Part shown: one piece after another, positions 30,873 to 39,234 of the stretch
Layout of the letters: each line of letters starts with the position of its first letter
Position numbering within the stretch: position 1 is the stretch's first letter
Assembly: GCA_965229005.1 (NCBI GenBank)
Contig: CBDDIP010000002.1
Location: forward strand, 3,348,001 to 3,412,000
Direction of reading: 5' to 3'
DNA length: 64,000 nt
Source of the DNA: CBDDIP01 sp965229005
Lineage (GTDB): Bacteria > Actinomycetota > Acidimicrobiia > Acidimicrobiales > Ilumatobacteraceae
Notes under the pieces: model-generated
Databases searched by the model: none
What the model was told of the DNA's origin: nothing
What the model saw: only the letters and a program-made list of their open reading frames with translations
Program-made: the position numbers and the translations under genes

Positions 30873-32053
30873 TGCGCGCCGTCACCCGCCCGCTTCCGGA
30901 CGACATCGACCTCAACGACGTCGCCGGCCCCGACGGCTACCTGTTCGTGCGCGACGGTGTCGGCATCGCCGGGCGAGGCGTCGCCGCTCGGGTTCCGCTC
31001 GGCGACGTGCCGGCGGTCCTCGCCGCCATCGAGCACGACGACGGAGTCGGTGCGGTGCACCCGACGGCGCTCGGTTGCTTACCGTTCGTGCCGGGCTCGC
31101 CGACGTCGCTCGTGATCCCGAAGGTGCTGGTCGGCAAGGCCGCTGACGGCCGTCGATGGATCACCGAGATCGACGGCGACGGCGAGCCGTCGATGCCGGT
31201 CGCGGCAACGCGGCCGCAACCGCGTGCACAGTCGTTCAGCGTCAGCCCGCTCACGTCGATCGACCGCTACCTCGCCGCCGTCGCTGCGGCGCGCGACGCA
31301 GTCCGTGCCGGCGCACTGGTGAAGGCGGTCATCGCTCGCGAGGTGACGGTGGCGAGTGACGAGCCCATCGACGTCCACGCGGTTCTGCTGAGGTTGAAGG
31401 CCTCGTTCGGGTCGAGCTACCGCTACTCGGTGGACGGTTTCATCGGTGCTTCGCCGGAGCTGCTGGTCGCGGTCGATGGCACCGAGTTGCGGTCGCACCC
31501 GGTGGCCGGTACGGCGCCGCGCACCGGCGATCCCGACACCGACGAGCGAGTCGCCGCGGCACTGATCGCCAGCACGAAGGACCAGATCGAGCACCGAGCC
31601 GTGATCGACATGATCCACGACACGTTGCTGCCGTGGTGCAGCTTCCTCGACGAGGAGCCCGAGCCGTCGATCGTCGCGGTGGCCAACGTGCAGCACCTCG
31701 GCACGGCGATGGCCGGCCGGCTGTCGGACCCGCCACCGAACGTGCTCGAACTGGTCACCGCGCTCTCCCCCACGCCGGCCTTGGGTGGGTACCCGCGCGA
31801 CGAGGCGCTCGCGCTGATCGCCGAGGTCGAGGGCTTCGACCGGGGCCGCTACGGCGGGGCCGTCGGCTGGGTCGACGCGTCCGGCAACGGCACCTGGGCG
31901 GTCGCCATCCGCTGCGCCGAGTTCACCGACGATCGACGAAGCGCACGACTCGTCGCCGGCGGTGGCATCGTCGCCGGCAGCGACCCCCACCTCGAGCTGG
32001 CCGAGACGCAGCAGAAGCTGCAAGCCATGCTCAGCGCCATCGTCCGCCCGTAA
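30872..32053 (+). CDS. menF: Isochorismate synthase
   Basis: The 393-residue enzyme of the chorismate-utilising family turns chorismate into isochorismate for menaquinone. Catalytic features are KAVIARE (Lys), SPELLVAVDGTELRSHPVAGTAPR, and GGGIVAGSDPHLELAETQQKL. A menaquinone role is favoured over a siderophore role because menG is directly upstream and menD, menH, menA and menE follow within 7 kb. TAA at 32051-32053 runs straight into a 20-bp stem. Confidence 0.87.
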   Translation: MRAVTRPLPDDIDLNDVAGPDGYLFVRDGVGIAGRGVAARVPLGDVPAVLAAIEHDDGVGAVHPTALGCLPFVPGSPTSLVIPKVLVGKAADGRRWITEIDGDGEPSMPVAATRPQPRAQSFSVSPLTSIDRYLAAVAAARDAVRAGALVKAVIAREVTVASDEPIDVHAVLLRLKASFGSSYRYSVDGFIGASPELLVAVDGTELRSHPVAGTAPRTGDPDTDERVAAALIASTKDQIEHRAVIDMIHDTLLPWCSFLDEEPEPSIVAVANVQHLGTAMAGRLSDPPPNVLELVTALSPTPALGGYPRDEALALIAEVEGFDRGRYGGAVGWVDASGNGTWAVAIRCAEFTDDRRSARLVAGGGIVAGSDPHLELAETQQKLQAMLSAIVRP

Positions 32054-32096
32054 CTGGATGTCTGAGCGCGGCATAGTGCCGCGCTCAGACATCCAG
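32054..32096. terminator. REP-like perfect hairpin abutting the menF stop
   Basis: Perfect 20-bp arms (32054-32073 and 32077-32096) with a 3-base loop begin at the base after the menF stop. The sequence CTGGATGTCTGAGCGCGGCA is closely related to the hairpin at 32770-32816. Confidence 0.7.
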
Positions 32097-32104
32097 CCAG
32101 CCGA

Positions 32105-32707
32105 TCACATCCAAACGTCAGCGGTGTCGTCCTCGCCGAGTTTGGCGGCGGCGACGACGCACATCAGTCGCCCGACCGATTGGTGGCCGACGATGATCCA
32201 GTCGAGTCGCCATTCCTTCGAGAACTCCGCATGGCAGAACGCCGCTGCGCCGCGCCATGTCGAGCCTTCCACCATGTGCTCGCGCAATCGTTCCGCTTGC
32301 TCGACTGTCATCCGGTCCATCACGAGCGCAACGAAGCGGTCCTCGTCAACGTCGTCCCACCATGTCTCAGCCCACGGTCTGGATTGCCGGCTCGACATGG
32401 CGTGCGCTTCGCGGTCCTCTTGAGCAGCCGCGATGATCTCGGCGCTGGCGAAGAGGCCGTCCCACCCATCAAGCCGGTGCACGTCGTCAGCCGAGATGCG
32501 AACGTTGAACGTGCGTGCCGCCGATTCGGGAAGCTGAACGAGCTCGAGCCAGCCCACGATGCCCACCGCTTGGAGTTCTCGAAGCTTGACCTCGGCGGCG
32601 CGCGGGCCCGCTGAACAGACGCCGACAGTCCGATCGTCGGCATCCCGGGCGCGCTCCACCATCGATTGAAACCAACGTGCGTTCAACTCGGCTCGAACCG
32701 CGTCCAT
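32105..32707 (-). CDS. Hypothetical protein between menF and menD
   Basis: The 200-residue protein is of no recognised family. It is Trp-, Glu- and Ala-rich, with blocks RPWAETWWDDVDEDRFVALV and EWRLDWIIVGHQSVGRLM, no signal peptide and no membrane helix. ATG 32707 is the first start after the menD hairpin; the frame is open further upstream through antisense menD, so the N-terminus is uncertain. It has no visible -10 box. Two related hairpins lie on either side, suggesting an inserted cassette. It is probably a real gene because its frame gives a protein-like composition, unlike the Arg-rich shadow upstream of it. Confidence 0.5.
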   Translation of the reverse strand: MDAVRAELNARWFQSMVERARDADDRTVGVCSAGPRAAEVKLRELQAVGIVGWLELVQLPESAARTFNVRISADDVHRLDGWDGLFASAEIIAAAQEDREAHAMSSRQSRPWAETWWDDVDEDRFVALVMDRMTVEQAERLREHMVEGSTWRGAAAFCHAEFSKEWRLDWIIVGHQSVGRLMCVVAAAKLGEDDTADVWM

Positions 32708-32769
32708 CAGCTCAGGATGGACGAACCGTGCGACGGCTGTCCATCGAGTTCGGACTTGGCGCCGACCGG

Positions 32770-32816
32770 AACTGGATGTCGGAGACGCGGCTGTGCCGCG
32801 TTTCGGACATCCAGTT
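32770..32816. terminator. REP-like hairpin abutting the menD stop
   Basis: Arms 32770-32791 and 32795-32816 pair over 22 positions with one mismatch and one G-U. On the minus strand it reads TAACTGGATGTCCG, so it begins inside the menD stop, as the menF copy begins right after its own. The arms differ from that copy by partly compensating changes. Confidence 0.7.
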
Positions 32817-34494
32817 AGCCGAGGGCTTGGGCGACGGCGGCGTTGAGGCGGTCGTGGACCTTGACGTTCTCGGCACGGTTGCTGGGGACGCGCACGACGC
32901 TGACACCCGGAACCCGAAGTGCGGCGAGCAACTCGTCGCGCGTCGACGCGGTGCGCGCCGGGATGCCGTGCGCCGCGGCGAGCGCGACGAGGTCGGTGCC
33001 GTGGGGCGTGCCGAAGAGCTGCTCGAAGCGCTCGGGCGGCAGCGCACCGGCCTGCGGGAGGAACGAGAAGATGCCGCCACCGTCGTTGTCGACGACGACG
33101 ATCGTCAGGTGGACGTCTCGTCGCGCCAGTGCGGTGAGCGACGACGAGTCGTGGCAGAAGGCGACGTCGCCGAGCAGACACACGACGTGACCGCGTCGCT
33201 CGAGTGCGAAGCCGGTGGCGGTGGCGATCACTCCATCGATCCCATTGGCGCCGCGGTTGCTGACGACCTTCGCACTCCCTGGTGCGCCGAACCACTCCAG
33301 GTCGCGGATCGGCATCGATGATGCCGCGACGATGGCGACGACCTCGTCGATCCCGGACAGCACGTTCGCCACACCCGGCTCGCTGAGCGTCGCCTCGGCG
33401 TCGAGCACACCGGCGATCGCGCCCTGCGCCCTGCGCTCGGCGTGTTGCCACCGTGCGAGCCACGGCGTTCCCGTCGCGCCACGAAAGTCGCACAGCACGC
33501 CGGTGACGTCGCCCAGCCAGGCGTTCACGCGCCCGCTCAACATCTGCCACGGATCGATGACGCGCCGGCTCGGGTGCACGAGCACCTGGTGCGCACCACT
33601 CGCCTGCAACCACTGCCCGAGCACCTTGGACGCCGGCGGTTCACCGATGTGGAGCACGACCTCCGGCGTGTGCGCTCGCGCGAACTCGGCATGGCGGAGC
33701 AACGCGTCGAAGGTGGCGACCGAGCTCGCCAGGTCGCGCACGCCGGAGCGAGGGTCGGCGAGCACCGGCCAGCCGAGCGCCGCCGACACCATCTCGACCT
33801 CGATCGGATCGGACACCGCGCCGTCGCCGACGACGATGATCCCGCGCTGCCGATCGAGCGGGGCGAGCACGGCACGCACGTCGTCGCTCGGTTGCTCGGG
33901 CTCGTACATGAACCAGCCCGATTCGTCAGGTTGCGGGCTCGGCGGCAACGCCGCCACGCCGATCAGCGGCTCGCGGAACGGGAGGTTGAGGTGCACCGGG
34001 CCCGGGTGGCCGCGTCCGTCGCGCCCGCCGTGCACGTCGGTCGCCAGCTTGCGCCACGCATCGGGACTGAGCGTCTCGGGAACGCCGGCATCGACGAACT
34101 GGCGCACTGCGGTGCCGTACAGCTCCTGTTGATCGATCGTCTGTGCGGCGCCGATGCCGTGCAGCTCGGGCGGCCGGTCGGCGGTGAGCACGATCATCGG
34201 CACGTCGGAGAGCCCGGCCTCGACGATGGCCGCGTGGAAGTGCGTGGCGGCCGTGCCGCTGGTGCAGAGCAGCAACGCCGGCTGATGCGCGGCCAGCCCG
34301 AGGCCGAGGGCGATGAACGCAGCGGTTCGCTCGTCATGGGCGACGTGCACCTGCAGCTCGGAGCGGGCGGCGATCGCCAACGCCATCGGCGTGCTGCGCG
34401 AGCCGGGCGCGATGACGGCGTGGCGCACGCCGACGCCGATCCACTCGTCGACCAGGATGGCGCAGAACGTTGCCTGCAGGTCGGCTGGCGACAT
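32815..34494 (-). CDS. menD: SEPHCHC synthase (2-succinyl-5-enolpyruvyl-6-hydroxy-3-cyclohexene-1-carboxylate synthase)
   Basis: This 559-residue thiamine-diphosphate enzyme condenses isochorismate with 2-oxoglutarate. VIAPGSRSTPMALA and HDERTAAFIALGLG open the Pyr domain; GDVAFCHDSSSL and VDNDGGGIFSFLPQA form the ThDP/metal-binding PP domain, both MenD signatures. ATG 34494 has TAGCGT 7 bases upstream. It is transcribed towards menF, divergently from the DsbA-like gene. Confidence 0.9.
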   Translation of the reverse strand: MSPADLQATFCAILVDEWIGVGVRHAVIAPGSRSTPMALAIAARSELQVHVAHDERTAAFIALGLGLAAHQPALLLCTSGTAATHFHAAIVEAGLSDVPMIVLTADRPPELHGIGAAQTIDQQELYGTAVRQFVDAGVPETLSPDAWRKLATDVHGGRDGRGHPGPVHLNLPFREPLIGVAALPPSPQPDESGWFMYEPEQPSDDVRAVLAPLDRQRGIIVVGDGAVSDPIEVEMVSAALGWPVLADPRSGVRDLASSVATFDALLRHAEFARAHTPEVVLHIGEPPASKVLGQWLQASGAHQVLVHPSRRVIDPWQMLSGRVNAWLGDVTGVLCDFRGATGTPWLARWQHAERRAQGAIAGVLDAEATLSEPGVANVLSGIDEVVAIVAASSMPIRDLEWFGAPGSAKVVSNRGANGIDGVIATATGFALERRGHVVCLLGDVAFCHDSSSLTALARRDVHLTIVVVDNDGGGIFSFLPQAGALPPERFEQLFGTPHGTDLVALAAAHGIPARTASTRDELLAALRVPGVSVVRVPSNRAENVKVHDRLNAAVAQALG

Positions 34495-34501
34495 GCCGGC
34501 A

Positions 34502-34507
34502 ACGCTA
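34502..34507 (-). promoter_or_regulatory. Leaderless-type -10 hexamer of menD
   Basis: TAGCGT on the minus strand, 7 bases, then ATG at 34494. Confidence 0.6.
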
Positions 34508-34535
34508 CCGCTGAGTCCGCGAGCCAGGTCGGGCG

Positions 34536-34541
34536 TATCGT
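34536..34541 (+). promoter_or_regulatory. Leaderless-type -10 hexamer of the DsbA-family gene
   Basis: TATCGT, 6 bases, then GTG at 34548. Confidence 0.5.
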
Positions 34542-34547
34542 GGCCAC

Positions 34548-35207
34548 GTGAGCGCGAGTCCGCTGCAGGTGGAGATCTGGTCCGACGTCGTCTGCCCGTG
34601 GTGCTACATCGGCAAGCGCCGGTTCGAGCAAGCGCTGGCCGAGGTCGGCGACGAGGTGCAGGTCGACATCGTCTATCGACCCTTCCAGCTCGACCCGACG
34701 GCCCCGGTCGGTCATCCGACCCCGGTGTCGGAGGGCTACGCCCGCAAGTTCGGCGGGCCGGAGCGCGCTGCGGAGATCATCCAGCACGTGACAACGACGG
34801 CAGCCGAATCCGGCATCGACTTCCACATGGACATCGCCCTGCGGGCCAACACGCTGCTGGCTCATCGACTGCTGTGGCTGGCCGAGGCGACCGGTCATCA
34901 GGCCGAGCTCAAGGAACGACTGCTCGCGGCGTACTTCACCGACGGGCTCGACATCGGTGACGCCGACGTGCTCGCCGACCGCGCCGCCGACGTGGGCATG
35001 CCGCGCGACAACGTGCTCGCCTTCCTCCGCAGCACCGACGGCGAGGCCGAGGTGCAGGCGCAGATCGAGAGCGCTCGTCAGGAAGGCATCACCGCCGTGC
35101 CGACCTTCGTGTTCGACGGCCAGTGGATGGTGCCTGGGGCTCAGGACGTCGGCGTGTTCGCTCAGGTGCTTCGCCGCCTGGCAGCTCGTCGCGGGGCGGA
35201 GGACTGA
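34548..35207 (+). CDS. DsbA-family (FrnE-like) oxidoreductase
   Basis: The 219-residue protein has a thioredoxin-fold active site VVCPWCYIGKRRF near the N-terminus and GITAVPTFVFDGQWMVPGAQ with the cis-Pro near the C-terminus. It lacks a signal peptide, so it is a cytoplasmic FrnE/HCCA-isomerase-like member rather than periplasmic DsbA. It is translationally coupled to menH (TGATG) and faces menD, so a role tied to quinone redox is possible but unproven. Confidence 0.83.
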   Translation: MSASPLQVEIWSDVVCPWCYIGKRRFEQALAEVGDEVQVDIVYRPFQLDPTAPVGHPTPVSEGYARKFGGPERAAEIIQHVTTTAAESGIDFHMDIALRANTLLAHRLLWLAEATGHQAELKERLLAAYFTDGLDIGDADVLADRAADVGMPRDNVLAFLRSTDGEAEVQAQIESARQEGITAVPTFVFDGQWMVPGAQDVGVFAQVLRRLAARRGAED

Positions 35208-36013
35208 TGTCCACCACGGTCGAGGCCACGTGGCGCCCGCTCAGCGGCCCGCTCGCTGCGTCGATCACCGGTGACGGACCGCGGCTGGTGTTCGCCCACG
35301 GGTTCACCCAGACCGGGACGTCGTGGAAGCAGATCGCCGAGCACATGGCCGGCCTCGGCCACGAGTGCGTGATCGTCGACATGCCCGGGCACGGCGACTC
35401 GGCCAACGTGCGCGCCGACCTCCGACGTTCTGCCGACATGCTCGCCACCGTGGGTGGCACCGGCACCTACATCGGCTACAGCATGGGTGGCCGAGTGGCA
35501 CTGCACACCGCGCTGATGTACCCGCATCTGGTGAAGCGGCTGGTGCTGATCGGCGCCAACCCCGGCATCGACGACGACGACGTGCGCGCCGAACGCCGGA
35601 ACGCGGACGACGCGCTCGCCGAGCGCCTCATCGAGGTCGGCGTCGACGCGTTCCTCGACGAGTGGGTGACACAACCGCTCTTCGGTGGCGTTGCGCTGTC
35701 ACCGGAGGATCGCGCCGACCGTCTGCGCAACACGCCCGAGGGCCTGGCCAACAGCCTGCGCCTGGCCGGCACCGGCGCTCAGGGCTCGCTGTGGCCGCGG
35801 CTGCGCGAGCTGACGATGCCCGTGCTGGTGATGGCCGGATCGTCCGACGAGAAGTTCATCGCGATCGGCGAGCAGCTCGCCGATGCCGTTCGTGAGGGCA
35901 AGTTCGTGTCCATCGCCGACAGCGCACACGCGGCCCACGTGCAGCAACCGTGGTTGGTCAGCGCGGCGATCGCCGCGTGGCTACCGCCGCGGCCAGCACG
36001 CCGAGCGCGCTGA
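35207..36013 (+). CDS. menH: SHCHC synthase-like alpha/beta hydrolase
   Basis: The 268-residue alpha/beta hydrolase has FAHGFTQTGTSW (oxyanion side), VDMPGHGDS, the nucleophile elbow GYSMGGRVALH and a late His in DSAHAAHVQQP. MenH removes pyruvate from SEPHCHC, the product of menD, and the sequence plus position between menD and menA support that role. Other small hydrolases look similar, so assignment rests partly on context. Confidence 0.78.
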   Translation: MSTTVEATWRPLSGPLAASITGDGPRLVFAHGFTQTGTSWKQIAEHMAGLGHECVIVDMPGHGDSANVRADLRRSADMLATVGGTGTYIGYSMGGRVALHTALMYPHLVKRLVLIGANPGIDDDDVRAERRNADDALAERLIEVGVDAFLDEWVTQPLFGGVALSPEDRADRLRNTPEGLANSLRLAGTGAQGSLWPRLRELTMPVLVMAGSSDEKFIAIGEQLADAVREGKFVSIADSAHAAHVQQPWLVSAAIAAWLPPRPARRAR

Positions 36014-36027
36014 CGCGTCGAGTCGCG

Positions 36028-36351
36028 TCAGTTGCGACTGTTGAGGATGGCGAACCAGACCGGGATGAAGGCGAGGCCGATGATGCCGAGCACGATGCCG
36101 GCGACGGCCATGCCGCGGTTGGTGTAGCGACCGTTCGAACGATCGATCTCCTTCTTGCTGGTGATGCCGAAGATCAGCGCCAACGTCGAGAGCACGAACG
36201 GGCACAGCACCAAGCCGACGATGCCGCAGACCATGGCCGCCGTCGCCTTGCCGAGGCTGCGGGGCGGCTCGAAGCTGCCGCCACCCCCGCTGTTGTACGG
36301 CTGGAAGCCGGGCGGTGGGCTCATCGGCGGGGGCGGGGGGACGCTGCTCAC
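36028..36351 (-). CDS. DUF4190-domain small membrane protein
   Basis: The 107-residue protein has a Pro/Gly-rich N-terminal tail (PPPPPMSPPPGFQPY) followed by two helices with the DUF4190 pattern: KATAAMVCGIVGLVLCPFVLSTLALIFGITSKKEI and MAVAGIVLGIIGLAFIPVWF. The role is unknown. GTG 36351 has TACCGT 7 bases upstream; ATG 36324 is the alternative. Confidence 0.78.
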   Translation of the reverse strand: MSSVPPPPPMSPPPGFQPYNSGGGGSFEPPRSLGKATAAMVCGIVGLVLCPFVLSTLALIFGITSKKEIDRSNGRYTNRGMAVAGIVLGIIGLAFIPVWFAILNSRN

Positions 36352-36358
36352 CCGCTGA

Positions 36359-36364
36359 ACGGTA
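36359..36364 (-). promoter_or_regulatory. Leaderless-type -10 hexamer of the DUF4190 gene
   Basis: TACCGT on the minus strand, 7 bases, then GTG at 36351. Confidence 0.55.
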
Positions 36365-36373
36365 CTGCCTGGA

Positions 36374-37240
36374 TCAGCCGCCGATGGCGATGCCGACGGC
36401 GGCCAACAAGCCGGCGACCAGTTGCGTTCGGCCCGTCGCGCCGAGCACCGCGATCAGCTCGCGACCCTTCGCACCACGGCGGATCGTGCGCACTGCGGGC
36501 ACAGCCGGGACGACGGCGAAGAGACCGATCAGAGCGACGGGTCGTCCGGTGACGGCGAGCACGACGATGCTCACTGCGCTCGCGACCAGCAAGCCGACGT
36601 AGGCCCAGCGCGTCGCCGGATCACCGAGGCGCACCGCCATCGTCCGCTTGCCACTCAGCTTGTCGGTGGGGATGTCACGCAGGTTGTTGACCACCAGCAG
36701 CGCGCACGCCAGCAAGCCGGCGAGCACACCGGCGACCCACCCGCGGGCGGGAATCGTTTCGCTGACCGCGTAGGTCGTTCCGGCCGTGGCGACGAGCCCG
36801 AAGAAGACGAACACGAACAGCTCACCGAGGCCGAGGTAGCCGTAGGGCTTCGGCCCGCCGGTGTAGAACCACGCGGCGAGGATCGCGGCTGCGCCGACGG
36901 CGATCAGCCACCACGACGTCGTTGCTGCCAGCGCCAGACCGGCGAGGGCAGCGACACCGAACGAAGCGAAGGCGGCGGCCTTCACGGCCTTCGCCGGGGC
37001 GAGTCCGCCGGCGACCATTCGTGGCGGCCCGACGCGCACATCGTCGGTGCCACGAACGCCATCGCTGTAGTCGTTGGCGTAGTTCACCCCGACCTGCAGA
37101 GCGAGGCTGACGACCAGCGCGACCGGCGCGCGCCCCCAGCACGGATCGGACTCGCCGACGGCACACGCCGCGCCCAGCGCGACCGGCACGACGGCCGCAG
37201 GAAGGGTTCGCGGTCGGGCGCCGACCAGCCATCGGTTCAT
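36374..37240 (-). CDS. menA: 1,4-dihydroxy-2-naphthoate polyprenyltransferase
   Basis: The 288-residue UbiA-superfamily membrane protein has the two Asp-rich motifs NYANDYSDGVRG and NNLRDIPTDKLSGKRT, with about eight to nine hydrophobic helices between and around them. It prenylates dihydroxynaphthoate to demethylmenaquinone, which menG then methylates. ATG 37240 (MNRWLVGARPRTL) matches the family start; an ATG 24 bases upstream is possible. It diverges from menE. Confidence 0.9.
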   Translation of the reverse strand: MNRWLVGARPRTLPAAVVPVALGAACAVGESDPCWGRAPVALVVSLALQVGVNYANDYSDGVRGTDDVRVGPPRMVAGGLAPAKAVKAAAFASFGVAALAGLALAATTSWWLIAVGAAAILAAWFYTGGPKPYGYLGLGELFVFVFFGLVATAGTTYAVSETIPARGWVAGVLAGLLACALLVVNNLRDIPTDKLSGKRTMAVRLGDPATRWAYVGLLVASAVSIVVLAVTGRPVALIGLFAVVPAVPAVRTIRRGAKGRELIAVLGATGRTQLVAGLLAAVGIAIGG

Positions 37241-37289
37241 CACCCGGCACCCTTGCACATGCACCCATCGCGCAGCGCGGTCCTCCGCC

Positions 37290-37295
37290 TAGCGT
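37290..37295 (+). promoter_or_regulatory. Leaderless-type -10 hexamer of menE
   Basis: TAGCGT, 7 bases, then ATG at 37303. Confidence 0.6.
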
Positions 37296-37302
37296 GCGAG
37301 CG

Positions 37303-38412
37303 ATGAACGAGCTCGTCGCGCTGGACCTCCCGGGCGGGCCGGGGTTCGTCGAGACGATGCAGCGCGTGTGGGAGCGCGGCGACGCGGCGTTGCCGATCGA
37401 TCGGCGGCTCCCCGAGCCGGCGAGGGATGCGCTGCTGGCCGCGATGCGACCGGCGATGGTCATCGACGCCGACGGCGAGCACCGGCTCGACGGCGGCGAA
37501 CCCGTCGAACCCGGCGATGCACTGGTGATGGCGACCAGTGGATCGACCGGAACCCCGAAGGGCGTCGTCCTCACCCACGATGCGGTCGCCGCGTCTGCTG
37601 CAGCAACCTCGGACAGGCTCGGCATCACGACCGACGACGTCTGGTTGGCCTGCTTGCCGCTGGCCCACGTCGGCGGGTTGGGCGTCGTCGCGAGAGCGCT
37701 CGCCACGAGCACGCGCCTCGTGGTCCACGACGGGTTCGACGCGGCGACGGTCGAGCGAGCGGCGCGCGAGGGCGCCACAGCGGTGTCGCTGGTCGCGACC
37801 GCGCTGGGACGCATCCGCGCCGACCTGTTCCGCGTGATCGTCATCGGCGGCGCACGTCCGCCGGCAACGCTGCCACCGAATGCGGTGACCACCTACGGGT
37901 TGACGGAGTCCGGCGGCGGCGTGGTCTACGACCGCCGCCCGCTGGACGGTGTCGAGGTGCGCATCGTCGACGGCGAGGTGCAGCTGCGCGGTCGGATGCT
38001 CATGCGGCGATATCGCGACGGCACGTCACCGATCACTCCCGACGGATGGCTCGCCACCGGCGACCTCGGTCGTCTCGACGTCGACGGGCGGCTGTCCGTC
38101 GAAGGCCGTCGCGGCGATCTCATCGTCACCGGCGGCGAGAACGTCTGGCCCGACACCGTCGAGGCAGCGCTGCGCTCCGCGCCGGGCGTCGTCGATGTCG
38201 CCGTCGCCGGCGTGCCCGACGAGGAGTGGGGGGCTCGCATCGTTGCCTGGGTGGTACCCGGACCAACCCCTCCCACCCTTGCCGACCTGCGTCTTCACGT
38301 CGCCGAGACGCTGCCGGCCTTCATGGCCCCGAAAGAGCTGCGCCTCATCGGCGAGATCCCCCGCACCTCCCTCGGCAAGGTGTCCCGCGGACGGCTCATG
38401 GGCACCCAGTAA
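37303..38412 (+). CDS. menE: o-Succinylbenzoate-CoA ligase
   Basis: A 369-residue, short adenylate-forming enzyme. ATSGSTGTPKGVVLTH is the P-loop, YGLTESGGGVVYD is A5, TGDLGRLDVDGRLSVEGRRGDLIVTGGENVWP spans A7-A8, and TSLGKVSRGRL holds the C-terminal Lys. It is short for the superfamily but close to actinobacterial MenE. Context beside menA and the men cluster supports OSB-CoA ligase. menB and menC are not in the window. Confidence 0.85.
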   Translation: MNELVALDLPGGPGFVETMQRVWERGDAALPIDRRLPEPARDALLAAMRPAMVIDADGEHRLDGGEPVEPGDALVMATSGSTGTPKGVVLTHDAVAASAAATSDRLGITTDDVWLACLPLAHVGGLGVVARALATSTRLVVHDGFDAATVERAAREGATAVSLVATALGRIRADLFRVIVIGGARPPATLPPNAVTTYGLTESGGGVVYDRRPLDGVEVRIVDGEVQLRGRMLMRRYRDGTSPITPDGWLATGDLGRLDVDGRLSVEGRRGDLIVTGGENVWPDTVEAALRSAPGVVDVAVAGVPDEEWGARIVAWVVPGPTPPTLADLRLHVAETLPAFMAPKELRLIGEIPRTSLGKVSRGRLMGTQ

Positions 38413-38415
38413 CGT
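38410..38415 (+). promoter_or_regulatory. Leaderless-type -10 hexamer of the SDR-MFS unit
   Basis: TAACGT, 9 bases, then ATG at 38425. It overlaps the menE stop codon. Confidence 0.5.
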
Positions 38416-38424
38416 CGGCCGCGC

Positions 38425-39234
38425 ATGGGAGAACGACTCACTGGGAAGGTTGCGCTGGTCACCGGCGCGGCGTCCGGCATCGGCAAGGCCATCACCGCTC
38501 GATTCGTCGCGGAAGGCGCCACGGTCATCGCCGGCGACATCGACGACGCCGGACTCGATCGCCTGGCCACCGATCTCGGCGCAGCCATCGTCCCGGCGCG
38601 CTGCGACGTCACCAGCGAGGACTCGATCGCCGCGCTGTGCGCGCTGGCGGCGCCGATCGGCGGGCTCGACATCGCCGTCGCCAACGCCGGCAAGGGCACG
38701 TTCAGCCCGATCGTCGACCATCCGTTGGAGGCCTGGCAGGAGATCATCGACCTCTGCCTCACCGGTGTGTTCCTCACGGTGAAGCACGCCGGACGCGCCA
38801 TGAACGACGGCGGCTCGATCATCAACATCGCATCGCTCAACGCCATCCAACCCGCCGAGGGAATGGGCGCGTACTGCGCGGCCAAGGCCGGCGTCGCCAT
38901 GCTGACGAGGGTGGCAGCGATGGAGCTCGGTCAGCGCCAGATCCGCGTCAACACGATCGCCCCCGGCCTCGTCGAGACGAACGCCACCGCTGCGTTCTGG
39001 ATGGTCCCCGGCGTCGTCGAGGAGTTCATCGAGAACACGACCCTCGGCCGCTTCGCCACCCCCGACGACATCGCCGCAGTCGCGCTGTTCCTCGCGTCCG
39101 ACGACGCCAGCTACGTCAGCGGCGCGTTCCACTCGGTGGACGGCGGTGCATCGACCAAGCGCTACCCCGACCTGCCCGGCGCCTTCGCCCGCCTGTCCGG
39201 CGACCCGGCCCCGGCCGATCGTCAGGGGTCGTGA
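38425..39234 (+). CDS. Short-chain dehydrogenase/reductase
   Basis: The 269-residue classical SDR has TGAASGIGKA for NAD(P), ANAGKG, Ser in INIASLNA, and YCAAKAG (Tyr/Lys). Asp after the second strand (AGDIDD) suggests NAD rather than NADP. The substrate is unknown. GTGA overlap with an MFS gene makes them a two-gene unit. Confidence 0.82.
   Translation: MGERLTGKVALVTGAASGIGKAITARFVAEGATVIAGDIDDAGLDRLATDLGAAIVPARCDVTSEDSIAALCALAAPIGGLDIAVANAGKGTFSPIVDHPLEAWQEIIDLCLTGVFLTVKHAGRAMNDGGSIINIASLNAIQPAEGMGAYCAAKAGVAMLTRVAAMELGQRQIRVNTIAPGLVETNATAAFWMVPGVVEEFIENTTLGRFATPDDIAAVALFLASDDASYVSGAFHSVDGGASTKRYPDLPGAFARLSGDPAPADRQGS

Noticed and set aside
32708..33613. N-terminal extension of the unknown minus-strand gene
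   Set aside because: The extension is an Arg/Pro-rich alternative frame of menD, so the gene is taken to begin at ATG 32707.
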